Positions 5,675 to 11,727 of a stretch of DNA of 11,727 nt are shown here, piece after piece. The notes under the pieces are model-generated. The model had not been told where the DNA came from, did no database searches, and worked only from the letters and a program-made list of their open reading frames with translations. The position numbers and the translations under genes are program-made. Within the stretch, counting starts at the first letter, position 1, and each line of letters begins with the position of its first letter. This stretch comes from an uncultured Thermoanaerobacteraceae bacterium (GTDB taxonomy: Bacteria > Bacillota > DSM-12270 > Thermacetogeniales > Thermacetogeniaceae), in the NCBI GenBank assembly GCA_937914965.1, contig CALGIY010000188.1, positions 1 to 11,727 of the forward strand, read 5' to 3'.

Positions 5675-5703
5675 GAGAGCCAAATTTTTGGGTCTCTTTT
5701 TTT
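5675..5703 (+). terminator. Rho-independent terminator
   Basis: GAGAGCCAAA (5675-5684) pairs with TTTGGGTCTC (5687-5696) at 9 of 10 positions, followed by seven T (5697-5703). This is a good intrinsic terminator for transcripts coming from 5371 on the plus strand. Confidence 0.7.
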
Positions 5704-5704
5704 A

Positions 5705-6003
5705 GTTTTTAAACAGATCTTTGATAACTGCATAATCTCAATACTGCTGGCCAGCGCTTATGCAAAATACAATTTCCCCATAATGCTATTTTGTAGGCAA
5801 AAGAAAGTGAGATCTGGTTGCGCGTCGTGAACGTGCATTTGACCGGGTCAAGGCCAAGTGGGACAGTGACCGCTAAAGCAACGCCATGGGGCGCCGTATG
5901 TATGCTGACCATCGGGAGGGCCAGTCATTACGTCGTTAGAGAAGTATTATTGAAGCAATATATGCAGATCTCCCTTATATTCAAATTAAAGGAGTTGATT
6001 GTT
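5705..6003 (+). other. Intergenic stretch with a possible decayed coding remnant
   Basis: No intact gene is seen here. A perfect 10-bp palindrome GCTGGCCAGC lies at about 5747-5756. From about 5815 to 5940 the GC content rises. One short frame there reads LVARRERAFDRVKAKWDSDR before a stop, and after the stop MGRRMYADHREGQSLRR, both with a protein-like Arg/Lys/Asp composition. This may be the tail of a lost gene. The frame leading into the excisionase gene is also open from 5818, but that part does not resemble a protein and has no ribosome-binding site. Confidence 0.3.
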
Positions 6004-6216
6004 TTGCTCAAAAAAAATACGTACACTGTTTCAGAATTATCGGAAATAATCAAAATCAGCAAAGGGACGATATACGCGGCGATTCGACGCGGTGAAATCC
6101 CCCATGTCAGGATTGGACGCAGAATTGTAATCCCTCTTAGGGTGGTTGAAAACATGCTTCTGTGCAGTTATGATTGTGGTCAGGAGCCGTGCCGGGAAAC
6201 CCAGGAGGTGCAGTAA
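6004..6216 (+). CDS. Excisionase-like helix-turn-helix protein
   Basis: This encodes about 70 residues. TTG at 6004 is chosen because AAAGGAG (5988-5994) lies 9 bases upstream; TTG 5995 would abut the box. The core, YTVSELSEIIKISKGTIYAA followed by IRRGEIPHVRIGRRIVIP, is the MerR-like winged HTH of the HTH_17/excisionase family. It has the typical G-x-I-P-x-x-R-I-G-R-R turn, and its start near the N-terminus is normal. Such proteins bend DNA at attachment sites and steer the neighbouring recombinase towards excision. The integrase start follows 6 bases after the stop codon, and the ribosome-binding site of the integrase lies in the last codons of this gene, so the two are surely co-transcribed. 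A CXXXXXCXXXXC-like cysteine set near the end is unusual but of unknown meaning. Confidence 0.8.
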   Translation: MLKKNTYTVSELSEIIKISKGTIYAAIRRGEIPHVRIGRRIVIPLRVVENMLLCSYDCGQEPCRETQEVQ

Positions 6217-6222
6217 AACAAA

Positions 6223-7425
6223 ATGGCGCGGCGTAAAAAAGGGACAGGTTCCAAAACACAGATAGGAGAAAACAAATGGTTACTTCGGTGGAGGGACCGT
6301 AATGGTGGTCAACACTCTAAGCGTTTCAATGGCACTGAAACCCAGGCAGAGCGCGCATTACGAAAGCTTATATACGAAGCTGAAAATGCCCAAGCTAAAG
6401 CCGATATAACACTTAATGAGTTTTCAAAACTCTGGCTAGAAGAATATGCCAAAATAAATTGTAAACCGAGAACATACGAAAGTTACGAGGAAACGCTACG
6501 CGTTCACATCTTACCTGCTCTTGGTCGACATAAACTCAAGGACATTTCACGCCAGATGGCACAAAAATTCTTGAGTGATAAACTGGAAGAAAATAGCAAG
6601 CATGGTCGGCCAAGAGCCACAACGTCTGTAGAATATATGCAGACAGTAATGAAAATGGTTTACAATGCCGCAATAGAGTGGGAATATGCTGAAACAAACC
6701 CTGCTGTTTTAAAACACACAATGAAGTTTGACAAAATAGCTGAAATACGGGAAGACGATGATAAGGTTAACAACGCTGTAATCATGACAGAACAGCAAAT
6801 CCATGATTTATTAAGGCTTGCTCGTGATGATTATTTCTACCCAGCATACATTATCGCTCTGGAAACCGGGCTACGGCGAGGAGAAATTCTCGGCCTGAAA
6901 TGGCCTAACATTGACTTTAGAACTGGTTTACTCTCGATAAAAAAAGCAGTGCAAAGATTAAGGGGCAAAGGAATAAAACCTGGAAAGACCAAGTCAGCCA
7001 CATCCGTAAGGGATGTAGTCATTGGTCCCAACTTAATTGAAATATTGAGACAGCACCGTAAAGAACAGCTACGAACCAAAATGAAAATGGGGCAAACCTA
7101 TCATGAGGAGAACTGGGTATTTTGCAGACCGGACGGCAAACTCTGGGACCCAAAGACAATGTACTCTCATTTTAAAAAACTGGCTAAAAAAGCAGGTTTG
7201 CCCAAGAGGACTACACTTCGCCATCTCAGACACAATTATACTACACACTGCATTGATGCTGGTCACAAACGAAGTGAAGTTTCAAAGTATTTAGGACATG
7301 CAGATGAAATTGTTACTAAAGTCTATGATAAGGAAACCTACAAAAGAAAGAAGAAAGCGGCTCTCGACATGGAATCCCTTATTTTCCCCGATGAGCCGCA
7401 ATCACAGCAAGAATCTCAATATTAA
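6223..7425 (+). CDS. Tyrosine recombinase (phage/ICE-type integrase)
   Basis: This encodes 400 residues, with ATG behind an AGGAGGTG box (6204-6211). The N-terminal part (about 15-55) is an arm-type DNA-binding domain with a KWLLRWRDRNG strand pattern. The core-binding SAM-like domain covers about 62-165 (LNEFSKLWLEEYAK; YESYEETLRVHILPALG). The catalytic domain covers about 185-380: R218 in LETGLRRGEILGLKW, a Lys in the KPGKTKS hairpin (about 255-257), R336 in LRHLRHNYTTH, H359 in YLGHADE, and the nucleophile Y368 in KVYDKE. At the position of the usual box II His (H-x-L-R) there is R333 instead, with a His one residue later. Length and order fit integrases of Firmicute phages and conjugative elements. 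Its position beside the 3' end of tRNA-Lys suggests that tRNA as the target. Confidence 0.92.
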   Translation: MARRKKGTGSKTQIGENKWLLRWRDRNGGQHSKRFNGTETQAERALRKLIYEAENAQAKADITLNEFSKLWLEEYAKINCKPRTYESYEETLRVHILPALGRHKLKDISRQMAQKFLSDKLEENSKHGRPRATTSVEYMQTVMKMVYNAAIEWEYAETNPAVLKHTMKFDKIAEIREDDDKVNNAVIMTEQQIHDLLRLARDDYFYPAYIIALETGLRRGEILGLKWPNIDFRTGLLSIKKAVQRLRGKGIKPGKTKSATSVRDVVIGPNLIEILRQHRKEQLRTKMKMGQTYHEENWVFCRPDGKLWDPKTMYSHFKKLAKKAGLPKRTTLRHLRHNYTTHCIDAGHKRSEVSKYLGHADEIVTKVYDKETYKRKKKAALDMESLIFPDEPQSQQESQY

Positions 7426-7427
7426 TT

Positions 7428-7497
7428 GTGATCACTTTGTGATCTCTGATGCTGTAAACCGATTTGAAACATATCCGAAAGGCTTGAAAGCCTTGAT
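7428..7497 (+). other. Two hairpins between integrase and tRNA-Lys
   Basis: GATCAC-TTT-GTGATC (7430-7444) is a perfect 6-bp stem right after the integrase stop codon, and a second hairpin AAGGCT-TGAA-AGCCTT lies at about 7480-7495. Neither has a good T-run on either strand. They may end integrase or tRNA transcripts weakly, or belong to the attachment site. GTGATCAC (7428-7435) recurs at 7640-7647 on the other side of the tRNA. Confidence 0.4.
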
Positions 7498-7502
7498 ATA
7501 CC

Positions 7503-7578
7503 TGGTGAGCCATGCAGGAGTCGAACCTGCGACACCCTGATTAAAAGTCAGGTGCTCTACCAACTGAGCTAATGGCCC
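7503..7578 (-). tRNA. tRNA-Lys (anticodon UUU)
   Basis: This is a full cloverleaf of 76 bases including an encoded CCA (7503-7505 as TGG on the plus strand). On the minus strand, the acceptor stem is GGGCCAT paired with ATGGCTC (one G-U), the D arm is GCTC AGTTGGTA GAGC, and the anticodon stem-loop is CCTGA-CTTTTAA-TCAGG with anticodon TTT. A 5-base variable loop GTGTC follows, and then the T arm GCAGG-TTCGACT-CCTGC. The discriminator base is A. It reads lysine codons AAA/AAG. Its 3' end faces the integrase gene, the usual geometry when a tRNA is an integration site. Confidence 0.97.
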
Positions 7579-7597
7579 ATGTGTTTTTACAGATGTT

Positions 7598-7626
7598 ATA
7601 TTATAATAGAAAAGTGCTTCTGTCAA
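7598..7626 (-). promoter_or_regulatory. Promoter of tRNA-Lys
   Basis: On the minus strand, consensus TTGACA (7621-7626) is followed after 17 bases by TAATAT (7598-7603). A perfect TATAAT (7600-7605) is also present at a 15-base spacing. It ends about 20 bases before the mature tRNA 5' end, as expected for a strong stable-RNA promoter. Confidence 0.8.
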
Positions 7627-7699
7627 CAACTTTACGCTGGTGATCACTACCAAATCATCGGAATCACTATGCACTTATTGTTTGTTTTTCAATGTACGT

Positions 7700-7779
7700 G
7701 GTCAGGCTTGCTTTAGCACCGGTACGATGGACAACCGCCTCACTTGATACCCAAAAAGATCACGGGAACCGTCCCCGCC
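7700..7779 (-). repeat. REP-like dispersed repeat, copy A
   Basis: GGTCAGGCTTGCTTTA, then ATGGACAACCGCC, then AAGATCACGGGAACCGTCCC are shared in the same order and orientation with copy B (9343-9436). It ends about 5 bases from the stop codon of the FAD dehydrogenase gene. Its GGGGACGGTT end (minus strand) is of a type I recall as common between Clostridia genes. A role in transcript ends is possible. Confidence 0.75.
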
Positions 7780-7784
7780 TCCAA

Positions 7785-9173
7785 TTACTGACTGCGTCGT
7801 GCGATCTCGCGCCCGGCAATAACCCCACTCAAAGAGGCCTGGGATAGGCCACGGGTGATTCCGGCGCCATCTCCGGCTACAAAAAGGTTGCGCAGCCCTG
7901 TTTCCAGAACCCGAGAAACCTCCAAGCGGGATGAGTAGAATTTGACCTCGACACCGTACAACAATGTATGGGGAGAGTATACACCAGGAGCAACCTGGTC
8001 CAGTGCCTTGAGCATCTCCAGAATCGCCAGGAAGTGGCGGTACGGAAGCACCAGGGAGAGATCCCCTGGAATCGCCTCTAGCAGTGTGGGGATCACCAAT
8101 CCCTTGGCAATGCGCTCCCCGGTGGACCGCCGACCCTTCATTAAATCTCCTAAACGCTGGACGATAACCCCGCCCCCCAGCATATTGGCCAGGCTTGCCA
8201 CATATTTCCCATAGGTAATCGGCTGCTTGAAGGGTTCTGTAAATGTCTTGCTGACCAGCAGAGCAAAATTAGTGTTCTCGGTTCTGTATTCCGCATGGGT
8301 ATGCCCATTGACAGTAACTATGCCGTCGGTGTTTTCCATCACCACTTCCCCGTAAGGGTTCATGCAGAAGGTGCGCACCCGGTCCTCAAAGGTGGGGGAG
8401 GTAAAGAGGAATTTCCCCTCATAGGTCAGGTCGGTGATCTGCTCCATTACCGCAGCGGGAAGTTCAATCCTCAGACCGATGTCAACAGGGTTGATTGCCA
8501 TATCCAGTTCCAGGCGCTGGGCCTCACTCTCCAGCCACTCCGAACCATAGCGTCCAGGAGCACAGACCAGATAGTCGGCCTCATACTCCTGCCCGTCCTT
8601 GGTAACCACCCCGGCTGCGGCCACATCTTTGACCTTAATCGAGGCTACCGGGGTTTTTGTTTCAATCGTGACTCCCCGGTCGAGCAGGTAGTCCTGCATC
8701 TGCTGCAAAACTTCCTGGGTACGACCAGTACCCAAGTGCCTGATCGGTGCTGGCACAAGCCGCATACCGGCAAGGGATGCCTTTTTTTGCAGGTTTTCGA
8801 CCCCCTCCAGGTTCTCTAGGCCGTAGAGTTTCTCGGGCGCCCCAAATTCTAAATAGATATCGTGAATATATTTAATGCCTTCCTTGAATTGACTTGGTTC
8901 CAGGTAGTCCCCCAGCATACCGCCTACCTCTGTGGAGTAGGCCAATTTCCCATCACTGAAGGCTCCAGCTCCCCCCCAACCAGATATAACAGCACAGGTG
9001 GTGCAGCCAAAACAAGGGGCATTCTTCTCACGGGATGGACAGGTCCTTGCCCGGAGATCATGCCCCTTTTCTAGTATCAAGATTTTGATGTCTTTTTTTG
9101 TTCTCACCAGTTCTAGGGCGCAAAATATTCCTGCCGGCCCCCCACCGATGATAATACAATCAAATTTCCTCAA
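7785..9173 (-). CDS. FAD-dependent dehydrogenase (COG2509-like flavoprotein)
   Basis: The start is set at TTG 9173 (MRKFDCIIIGGGPAGIF), because AAGGAGG (9183-9189) lies 9 bases upstream. The open frame extends to 9299, but that extension runs through repeat DNA and a likely leader and is not protein-like. The 462 residues begin with a Rossmann FAD-binding motif (GGGPAG at 10-15, Glu35 at the end of strand 2). A Cys-rich stretch C45...C54-x2-C57-x2-C60 follows, then SGWGGAGAFSDGKL, characteristic of this family. Near the C-terminus NLFVAGDGAGITRGLSQASL is the second FAD-contacting motif. These cytoplasmic flavoproteins are annotated as NAD(P)/FAD oxidoreductases with unsettled substrates. The cysteines might bind a metal or take part in redox chemistry. 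It lies downstream of dnaB on the same strand but has its own promoter candidate. Confidence 0.88.
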   Translation of the reverse strand: MRKFDCIIIGGGPAGIFCALELVRTKKDIKILILEKGHDLRARTCPSREKNAPCFGCTTCAVISGWGGAGAFSDGKLAYSTEVGGMLGDYLEPSQFKEGIKYIHDIYLEFGAPEKLYGLENLEGVENLQKKASLAGMRLVPAPIRHLGTGRTQEVLQQMQDYLLDRGVTIETKTPVASIKVKDVAAAGVVTKDGQEYEADYLVCAPGRYGSEWLESEAQRLELDMAINPVDIGLRIELPAAVMEQITDLTYEGKFLFTSPTFEDRVRTFCMNPYGEVVMENTDGIVTVNGHTHAEYRTENTNFALLVSKTFTEPFKQPITYGKYVASLANMLGGGVIVQRLGDLMKGRRSTGERIAKGLVIPTLLEAIPGDLSLVLPYRHFLAILEMLKALDQVAPGVYSPHTLLYGVEVKFYSSRLEVSRVLETGLRNLFVAGDGAGITRGLSQASLSGVIAGREIARRSQ

Positions 9174-9195
9174 AAATGCACCCCTCCTTAATAAC

Positions 9196-9248
9196 GGGGT
9201 CAGGGTTACCAGGTTCAGGCTTACTTTATCGATCAATAAAACCGTCCC
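9196..9248 (-). repeat. REP-like dispersed repeat, degenerate copy C
   Basis: GGTTCAGGCTTACTTTA (9213-9229) resembles the start of copies A and B, and ACCGTCCC (about 9241-9248) resembles their end, with the middle part missing. It is preceded by GGGGTCAGG (9196-9204), another partial start. It lies in the leader between the dehydrogenase promoter and its ribosome-binding site. Confidence 0.5.
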
Positions 9249-9289
9249 AGCGTTTTCCGCCCAAGCCCTTGACACCCCGACCCAAATAC

Positions 9290-9318
9290 ATCTTAACAAA
9301 AGGAAATTTTTGAGTCAA
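9290..9318 (-). promoter_or_regulatory. Promoter of the FAD dehydrogenase gene
   Basis: On the minus strand TTGACT (9313-9318) and TAAGAT (9290-9295) are 17 bases apart, close to the sigma-A consensus. Transcription would start near 9283, giving a leader of about 110 bases before TTG 9173. This supports the shorter protein start. Confidence 0.6.
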
Positions 9319-9342
9319 TAATTTTACTGGGCTCGTTACTGG

Positions 9343-9436
9343 GGTCAGGCTTGCTTTATTGCTTTATTGCTTTACCTGTGCAATGGACAACCCGCCCGTC
9401 TTGGCACCTAAATAAGATCACGAGAACCGTCCCCGC
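9343..9436 (-). repeat. REP-like dispersed repeat, copy B, with internal 8-bp triplet
   Basis: This copy has the same block order as copy A (GGTCAGGCTTGCTTTA; ATGGACAACC; AAGATCACGAGAACCGTCCC) in the same orientation. It ends 4 bases from the dnaB stop codon. TTGCTTTA occurs three times in perfect tandem (9351-9374) where copy A has it once, indicating slippage or expansion. Confidence 0.75.
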
Positions 9437-9440
9437 AATC

Positions 9441-10790
9441 TTATTCTTCGCCGGGGGGTTCTTCTCTTTTTTCCAGGTTGACGAATTTGGTAAATTCTTT
9501 TAAGAATGCAAGCTGCACAGTGCCAGTGGGGCCGTTTCGCTGTTTGGCGATGATGATATCGGCCACCCCTTTGGTCTCAGAGTCATCATTGTAGTATTCA
9601 TCCCGGTAGATGAACATGACCACATCGGAGTCCTGCTCCAAGCTCCCACTCTCCCGCAGGTCGGAAAGCATGGGCCTTTTGTCACCCCCACGCTGTTCCA
9701 CAGCACGGCTGAGCTGGGAAAGGGCTACCACCGGGATGTCTAGTTCCCGGGCCAGGGATTTCAAAAAGCGGGAAATCTCCGAGATCTCCTGGACGCGGTT
9801 TTCCACCCTTCTGCCGGCTTGAATCAACTGTAAATAGTCGATCACCAGCAGTCCTACACCATGTTCAAGCTTCAACCGGCGGGCCTTGCTCCGTAGTTCC
9901 AAGAGTGTGATCGCCGGGGTGTCATCAATGAAAATGGGGGCCTCGGACAAAGCGTTGGCAGCTTTCAGCAGGCGCGGCCAGTCATCCTCATTTAAAAACC
10001 CGGTACGCAGCCGCTGTTGGTCCACCAAAGCCTCAGCACAGAGAAGTCGCTGCACTACCTGGTCCCCAGACATCTCCAGGCTGAAAATGGCTACAGGAAT
10101 ATTGAATTTGACAGCCACATTCTGGGCAATGTTGAGCCCGAGTGCGGTCTTCCCCATCGAAGGCCTTGCTGCCAACAGAAGGAGGTCGCTTGACTGGAAC
10201 CCAGATGTATACTTGTCCAGTTCGGCAAACCCCGTGGGGATGCCGGTGACGCTCCCTTTCTTCTGGTAGAGCAGTTCGATCTTCTCCAGAGTTTCCACCA
10301 GCAGTTCCCGGATAGAGCGGTAGCTCCTGCTGATGCGCCGCTCGCTTAAGCCCAGGATCATCCGCTCCGCATCATCCAGGAGTTCTTCACTTTTAACCCC
10401 ATCTTCATACCCCTGGCTAACAACCTGGGTGCAGGATTTGATCAGGGCTCTGAGCATCCCTTTATCTGCCACAATCCCGGCGTAATAACCAGCATTAACC
10501 GCAGTAGGGACAGCCCCAGACAGCGAGGCCAGGTAGGAGGCTCCCCCTACTTTTTCTAAAAGCTCACGGCTCTTCAGTTCCTCAGTTACGGTCACTAAGT
10601 CGATCGGGCGGCCTTTTTCGGTCATTTCCTTGAGAGCAGTGTAGATCTCCCGGTGCCCCTCGCCGTAGAAGTCTTCTGGTTTTAAGACCTCAGCAACCTC
10701 AGAAAAACTTTCTGGAACCAGGAGCAGTGCGCCTAAAACAGCCTGCTCTGCCTCCAGGTTGTGCGGAGGTATGCGCCCCATTAGTTTCAT
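9441..10790 (-). CDS. dnaB: Replicative DNA helicase DnaB
   Basis: This encodes 449 residues, the usual length. It is the hexameric 5'-3' helicase that unwinds DNA at the replication fork. The N-terminal domain (about 5-110) starts with PPHNLEAEQAVLGALL and reaches the FYGEGHREIY and TAVNAGYYA segments, followed by a linker helix. The RecA-like motor domain carries Walker A ARPSMGKT (208-215), FSLEM (236-240), Walker B LLVIDYLQLI (314-323), SQLSRAVEQR (358-367), the LRESGSLEQDSD loop (378 onward) and KQRNGPTG (416-423). The start ATG overlaps the lonC stop codon as TAATG, with GGAGGG in the last lonC codons, so translation is coupled. ATG at residue 4 (MGRIPP) is an alternative start. No intein or frameshift is seen. 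REP-like copy B begins 4 bases after the stop. Confidence 0.97.
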   Translation of the reverse strand: MKLMGRIPPHNLEAEQAVLGALLLVPESFSEVAEVLKPEDFYGEGHREIYTALKEMTEKGRPIDLVTVTEELKSRELLEKVGGASYLASLSGAVPTAVNAGYYAGIVADKGMLRALIKSCTQVVSQGYEDGVKSEELLDDAERMILGLSERRISRSYRSIRELLVETLEKIELLYQKKGSVTGIPTGFAELDKYTSGFQSSDLLLLAARPSMGKTALGLNIAQNVAVKFNIPVAIFSLEMSGDQVVQRLLCAEALVDQQRLRTGFLNEDDWPRLLKAANALSEAPIFIDDTPAITLLELRSKARRLKLEHGVGLLVIDYLQLIQAGRRVENRVQEISEISRFLKSLARELDIPVVALSQLSRAVEQRGGDKRPMLSDLRESGSLEQDSDVVMFIYRDEYYNDDSETKGVADIIIAKQRNGPTGTVQLAFLKEFTKFVNLEKREEPPGEE

Positions 10791-11727
10791 TAGGCACCCT
10801 CCGGTTTATCTTCAGCAAAAAGAATATGGGGAAATGCATCTGTGATCTTATCAATGCTGGTCACCTGGACACCCCACTGGTCCTGGGCTAGATCACGGCT
10901 GTTTTCCATAGGAATCAGCACCTTTTTCACACCCACCTGGCGTGCCCCATAGATCTTTTCGGAAACTCCCCCCACCCCACGCACCTGACCCTGGATGGAG
11001 ATCTCGCCTGTGATTGCTACATCCTGGCGCAGAGGAACTTCCTCTAAAGCGCTGTAGATGGCCAGGAAAATTGCCGCTCCGGCAGAGGGGCCCTCCACCA
11101 TTCCCCCGCCAACGATGTTGATGTGGATATCAAAGTCAGCGGCATCCTTACCGGTAATGCTTCTGTAGACGGAAAGAGCATTAAACACAGAGTCTTTGGC
11201 CATCGGCCCTGCGGCGTCATTAAACCTGACAGTGCCTTTACGAGACTCCTTGGCCGGGAAGGCAATGGCCTCAATTTCAATAATGGTTCCTAAAAACCCT
11301 GCAACTGCCAGCCCGAAAACCCTTCCAATCTCACCCCGGTCTTCCGCGTGTTTGGTGACATAAGGGGTCAGCCTGCTGACCTGGAGAACCTGCTGGAGGT
11401 CTTCCAGGGTAACTGTAATGTTTTCGCACTCAGCACTCCCTAGGCGAAAGCGCGCTATGGAGTAAACATCCACCAGAATGTTGGTTGCTTTTCGTGCCTC
11501 TATGGTGTACTCGCTGATCGCCTCGATAACACCAGGCCCCAGAACTACTCCTAATTTATTCGCCGCCTGGCGCAAAACTTTTTGAATATCCGACGGTGTC
11601 AGGCAGTCAAAGAAGATTTCCGCACACCTGGAGCGGAAGGCCGGATTGATCTGATCCGGTTCTCGGGTGGTCGCCCCGATCAGAACAAAATCAGCAGGCG
11701 CTCCTTCTTCAAAGAGTTCTTTGATGT
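10790..11727 (-). CDS. lonC: Lon-family ATP-dependent protease LonC, C-terminal part
   Basis: The frame is open to the window edge, so the start lies outside. The visible N-terminal part is the AAA+ core: ADFVLIGATTREPDQINPAF then RSRCAEIFFDCLT. This is a sensor 1/arginine finger region, followed by a helical lid with sensor 2. The protease domain has the Ser-Lys dyad of Lon: Ser in GGGMVEGPSAGAAIFLA and Lys in GVGGVSEKIYGARQVGV. It begins after RLTPYVTKHAEDRGEIGRVF. The product would degrade proteins using ATP. Placement ahead of dnaB and the sequence fit the sporulation-associated LonC type of Clostridia rather than housekeeping LonA. The stop codon overlaps the dnaB start by one base. Confidence 0.88.
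   Translation of the reverse strand, partial: IKELFEEGAPADFVLIGATTREPDQINPAFRSRCAEIFFDCLTPSDIQKVLRQAANKLGVVLGPGVIEAISEYTIEARKATNILVDVYSIARFRLGSAECENITVTLEDLQQVLQVSRLTPYVTKHAEDRGEIGRVFGLAVAGFLGTIIEIEAIAFPAKESRKGTVRFNDAAGPMAKDSVFNALSVYRSITGKDAADFDIHINIVGGGMVEGPSAGAAIFLAIYSALEEVPLRQDVAITGEISIQGQVRGVGGVSEKIYGARQVGVKKVLIPMENSRDLAQDQWGVQVTSIDKITDAFPHILFAEDKPEGA

Larger units (their letters stand above)
5371..5703 (+). ncRNA. Candidate structured RNA of unknown class, about 330 nt
   Basis: No protein-like frame covers this stretch, yet it is packed with perfect stems: ATGC/GCAT (5421-5424 with 5429-5432), AATGGG/CCCATT (5445-5450 with 5457-5462), TTGCT/AGCAA (5467-5471 with 5481-5485), CTCC/GGAG (5492-5495 with 5501-5504). 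GTCC/GGAC (5511-5514 with 5543-5546) encloses GCTTGT/ACAAGC (5518-5523 with 5529-5534). CCCAA/TTGGG (5560-5564 with 5569-5573) follows. CCCTGTT/AACAGGG (5551-5557 with 5586-5592) crosses GCGCAA/TTGCGC (5577-5582 with 5602-5607), a pseudoknot geometry. A promoter precedes and terminators follow. It lacks motifs I would expect of tmRNA, RNase P RNA, T-box, cobalamin or 6S RNA. It could be a mobile-element RNA, a leader, or an unknown class. Confidence 0.5.

Noticed and set aside
5371..5703. T-box or known riboswitch leader for the excisionase-integrase genes
   Set aside because: The T-box sequence and conserved riboswitch cores were not found. The strong terminator is about 300 bases before the next gene, so a simple leader role is not supported.
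5818..6003. Longer excisionase starting at TTG 5818
   Set aside because: No ribosome-binding site and no protein-like content; AAAGGAG at 5988-5994 points to TTG 6004.
1..7425. Second attachment-site copy of the tRNA-Lys 3' end
   Set aside because: Reading for GGAGTCGAACCTGC, ATGGCTC and shorter pieces on both strands found no convincing copy. An exhaustive alignment was not possible here.
9174..9299. Longer N-terminus for the FAD dehydrogenase (start at 9299)
   Set aside because: This stretch overlaps promoter and REP-like DNA and is not family-like. TTG 9173 has an ideal ribosome-binding site and begins right at the FAD-binding strand.

Overview
The window looks like a chromosomal segment of an anaerobic, spore-forming Clostridia-type Firmicute. 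The right end carries a Lon-family protease gene of the sporulation-associated LonC type directly upstream of dnaB, an arrangement I associate with that group, and ribosome-binding sites are strong AGGAGG types throughout. Genus cannot be fixed from sequence alone.

Layout. (1) 1-288: the 3' end of a malic enzyme gene whose C-terminus is abruptly replaced. (2) 267-1552: a broken gene (missing 5' end, in-frame amber stop) followed 17 bases later by an intact gene for a secreted protein of unknown function. (3) 1625-5314: a small XRE-type regulator gene that appears to have been split by two insertion sequences lying side by side: an IS5-superfamily element (about 1770-3417, transposase on the minus strand) and an IS3-family element (about 3425-5198, orfA/orfB on the plus strand). 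The inverted repeats of the first element lie inside the regulator's reading frame, and the plausible C-terminal part of the regulator reappears just past the second element. (4) 5335-5703: a gene-free stretch with a promoter, a dense series of hairpins, a potential pseudoknot and two terminator-like hairpins. It is best read as an unrecognised structured RNA. (5) 6004-7425: an excisionase-like gene and a tyrosine recombinase gene, next to the 3' end of a tRNA-Lys(UUU) gene on the minus strand (7503-7578). This is the usual arrangement for an element integrated at a tRNA, though no second attachment-site copy is visible in the window.

(6) 7700-11727: an ordinary chromosomal block on the minus strand reading lonC (cut by the window edge) -> dnaB -> a COG2509-type FAD-dependent dehydrogenase. 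lonC and dnaB overlap by one base. Copies of a dispersed REP-like repeat sit within about 10 bases of the dnaB and dehydrogenase stop codons, and a degenerate third copy lies in the dehydrogenase leader.

The left two thirds is thus a mobile or decaying accessory zone, and the right third is housekeeping. The best candidates for something undescribed are the structured RNA at about 5371-5703, the split regulator, and the 31-bp triple repeat in front of the IS3 transposase promoter.
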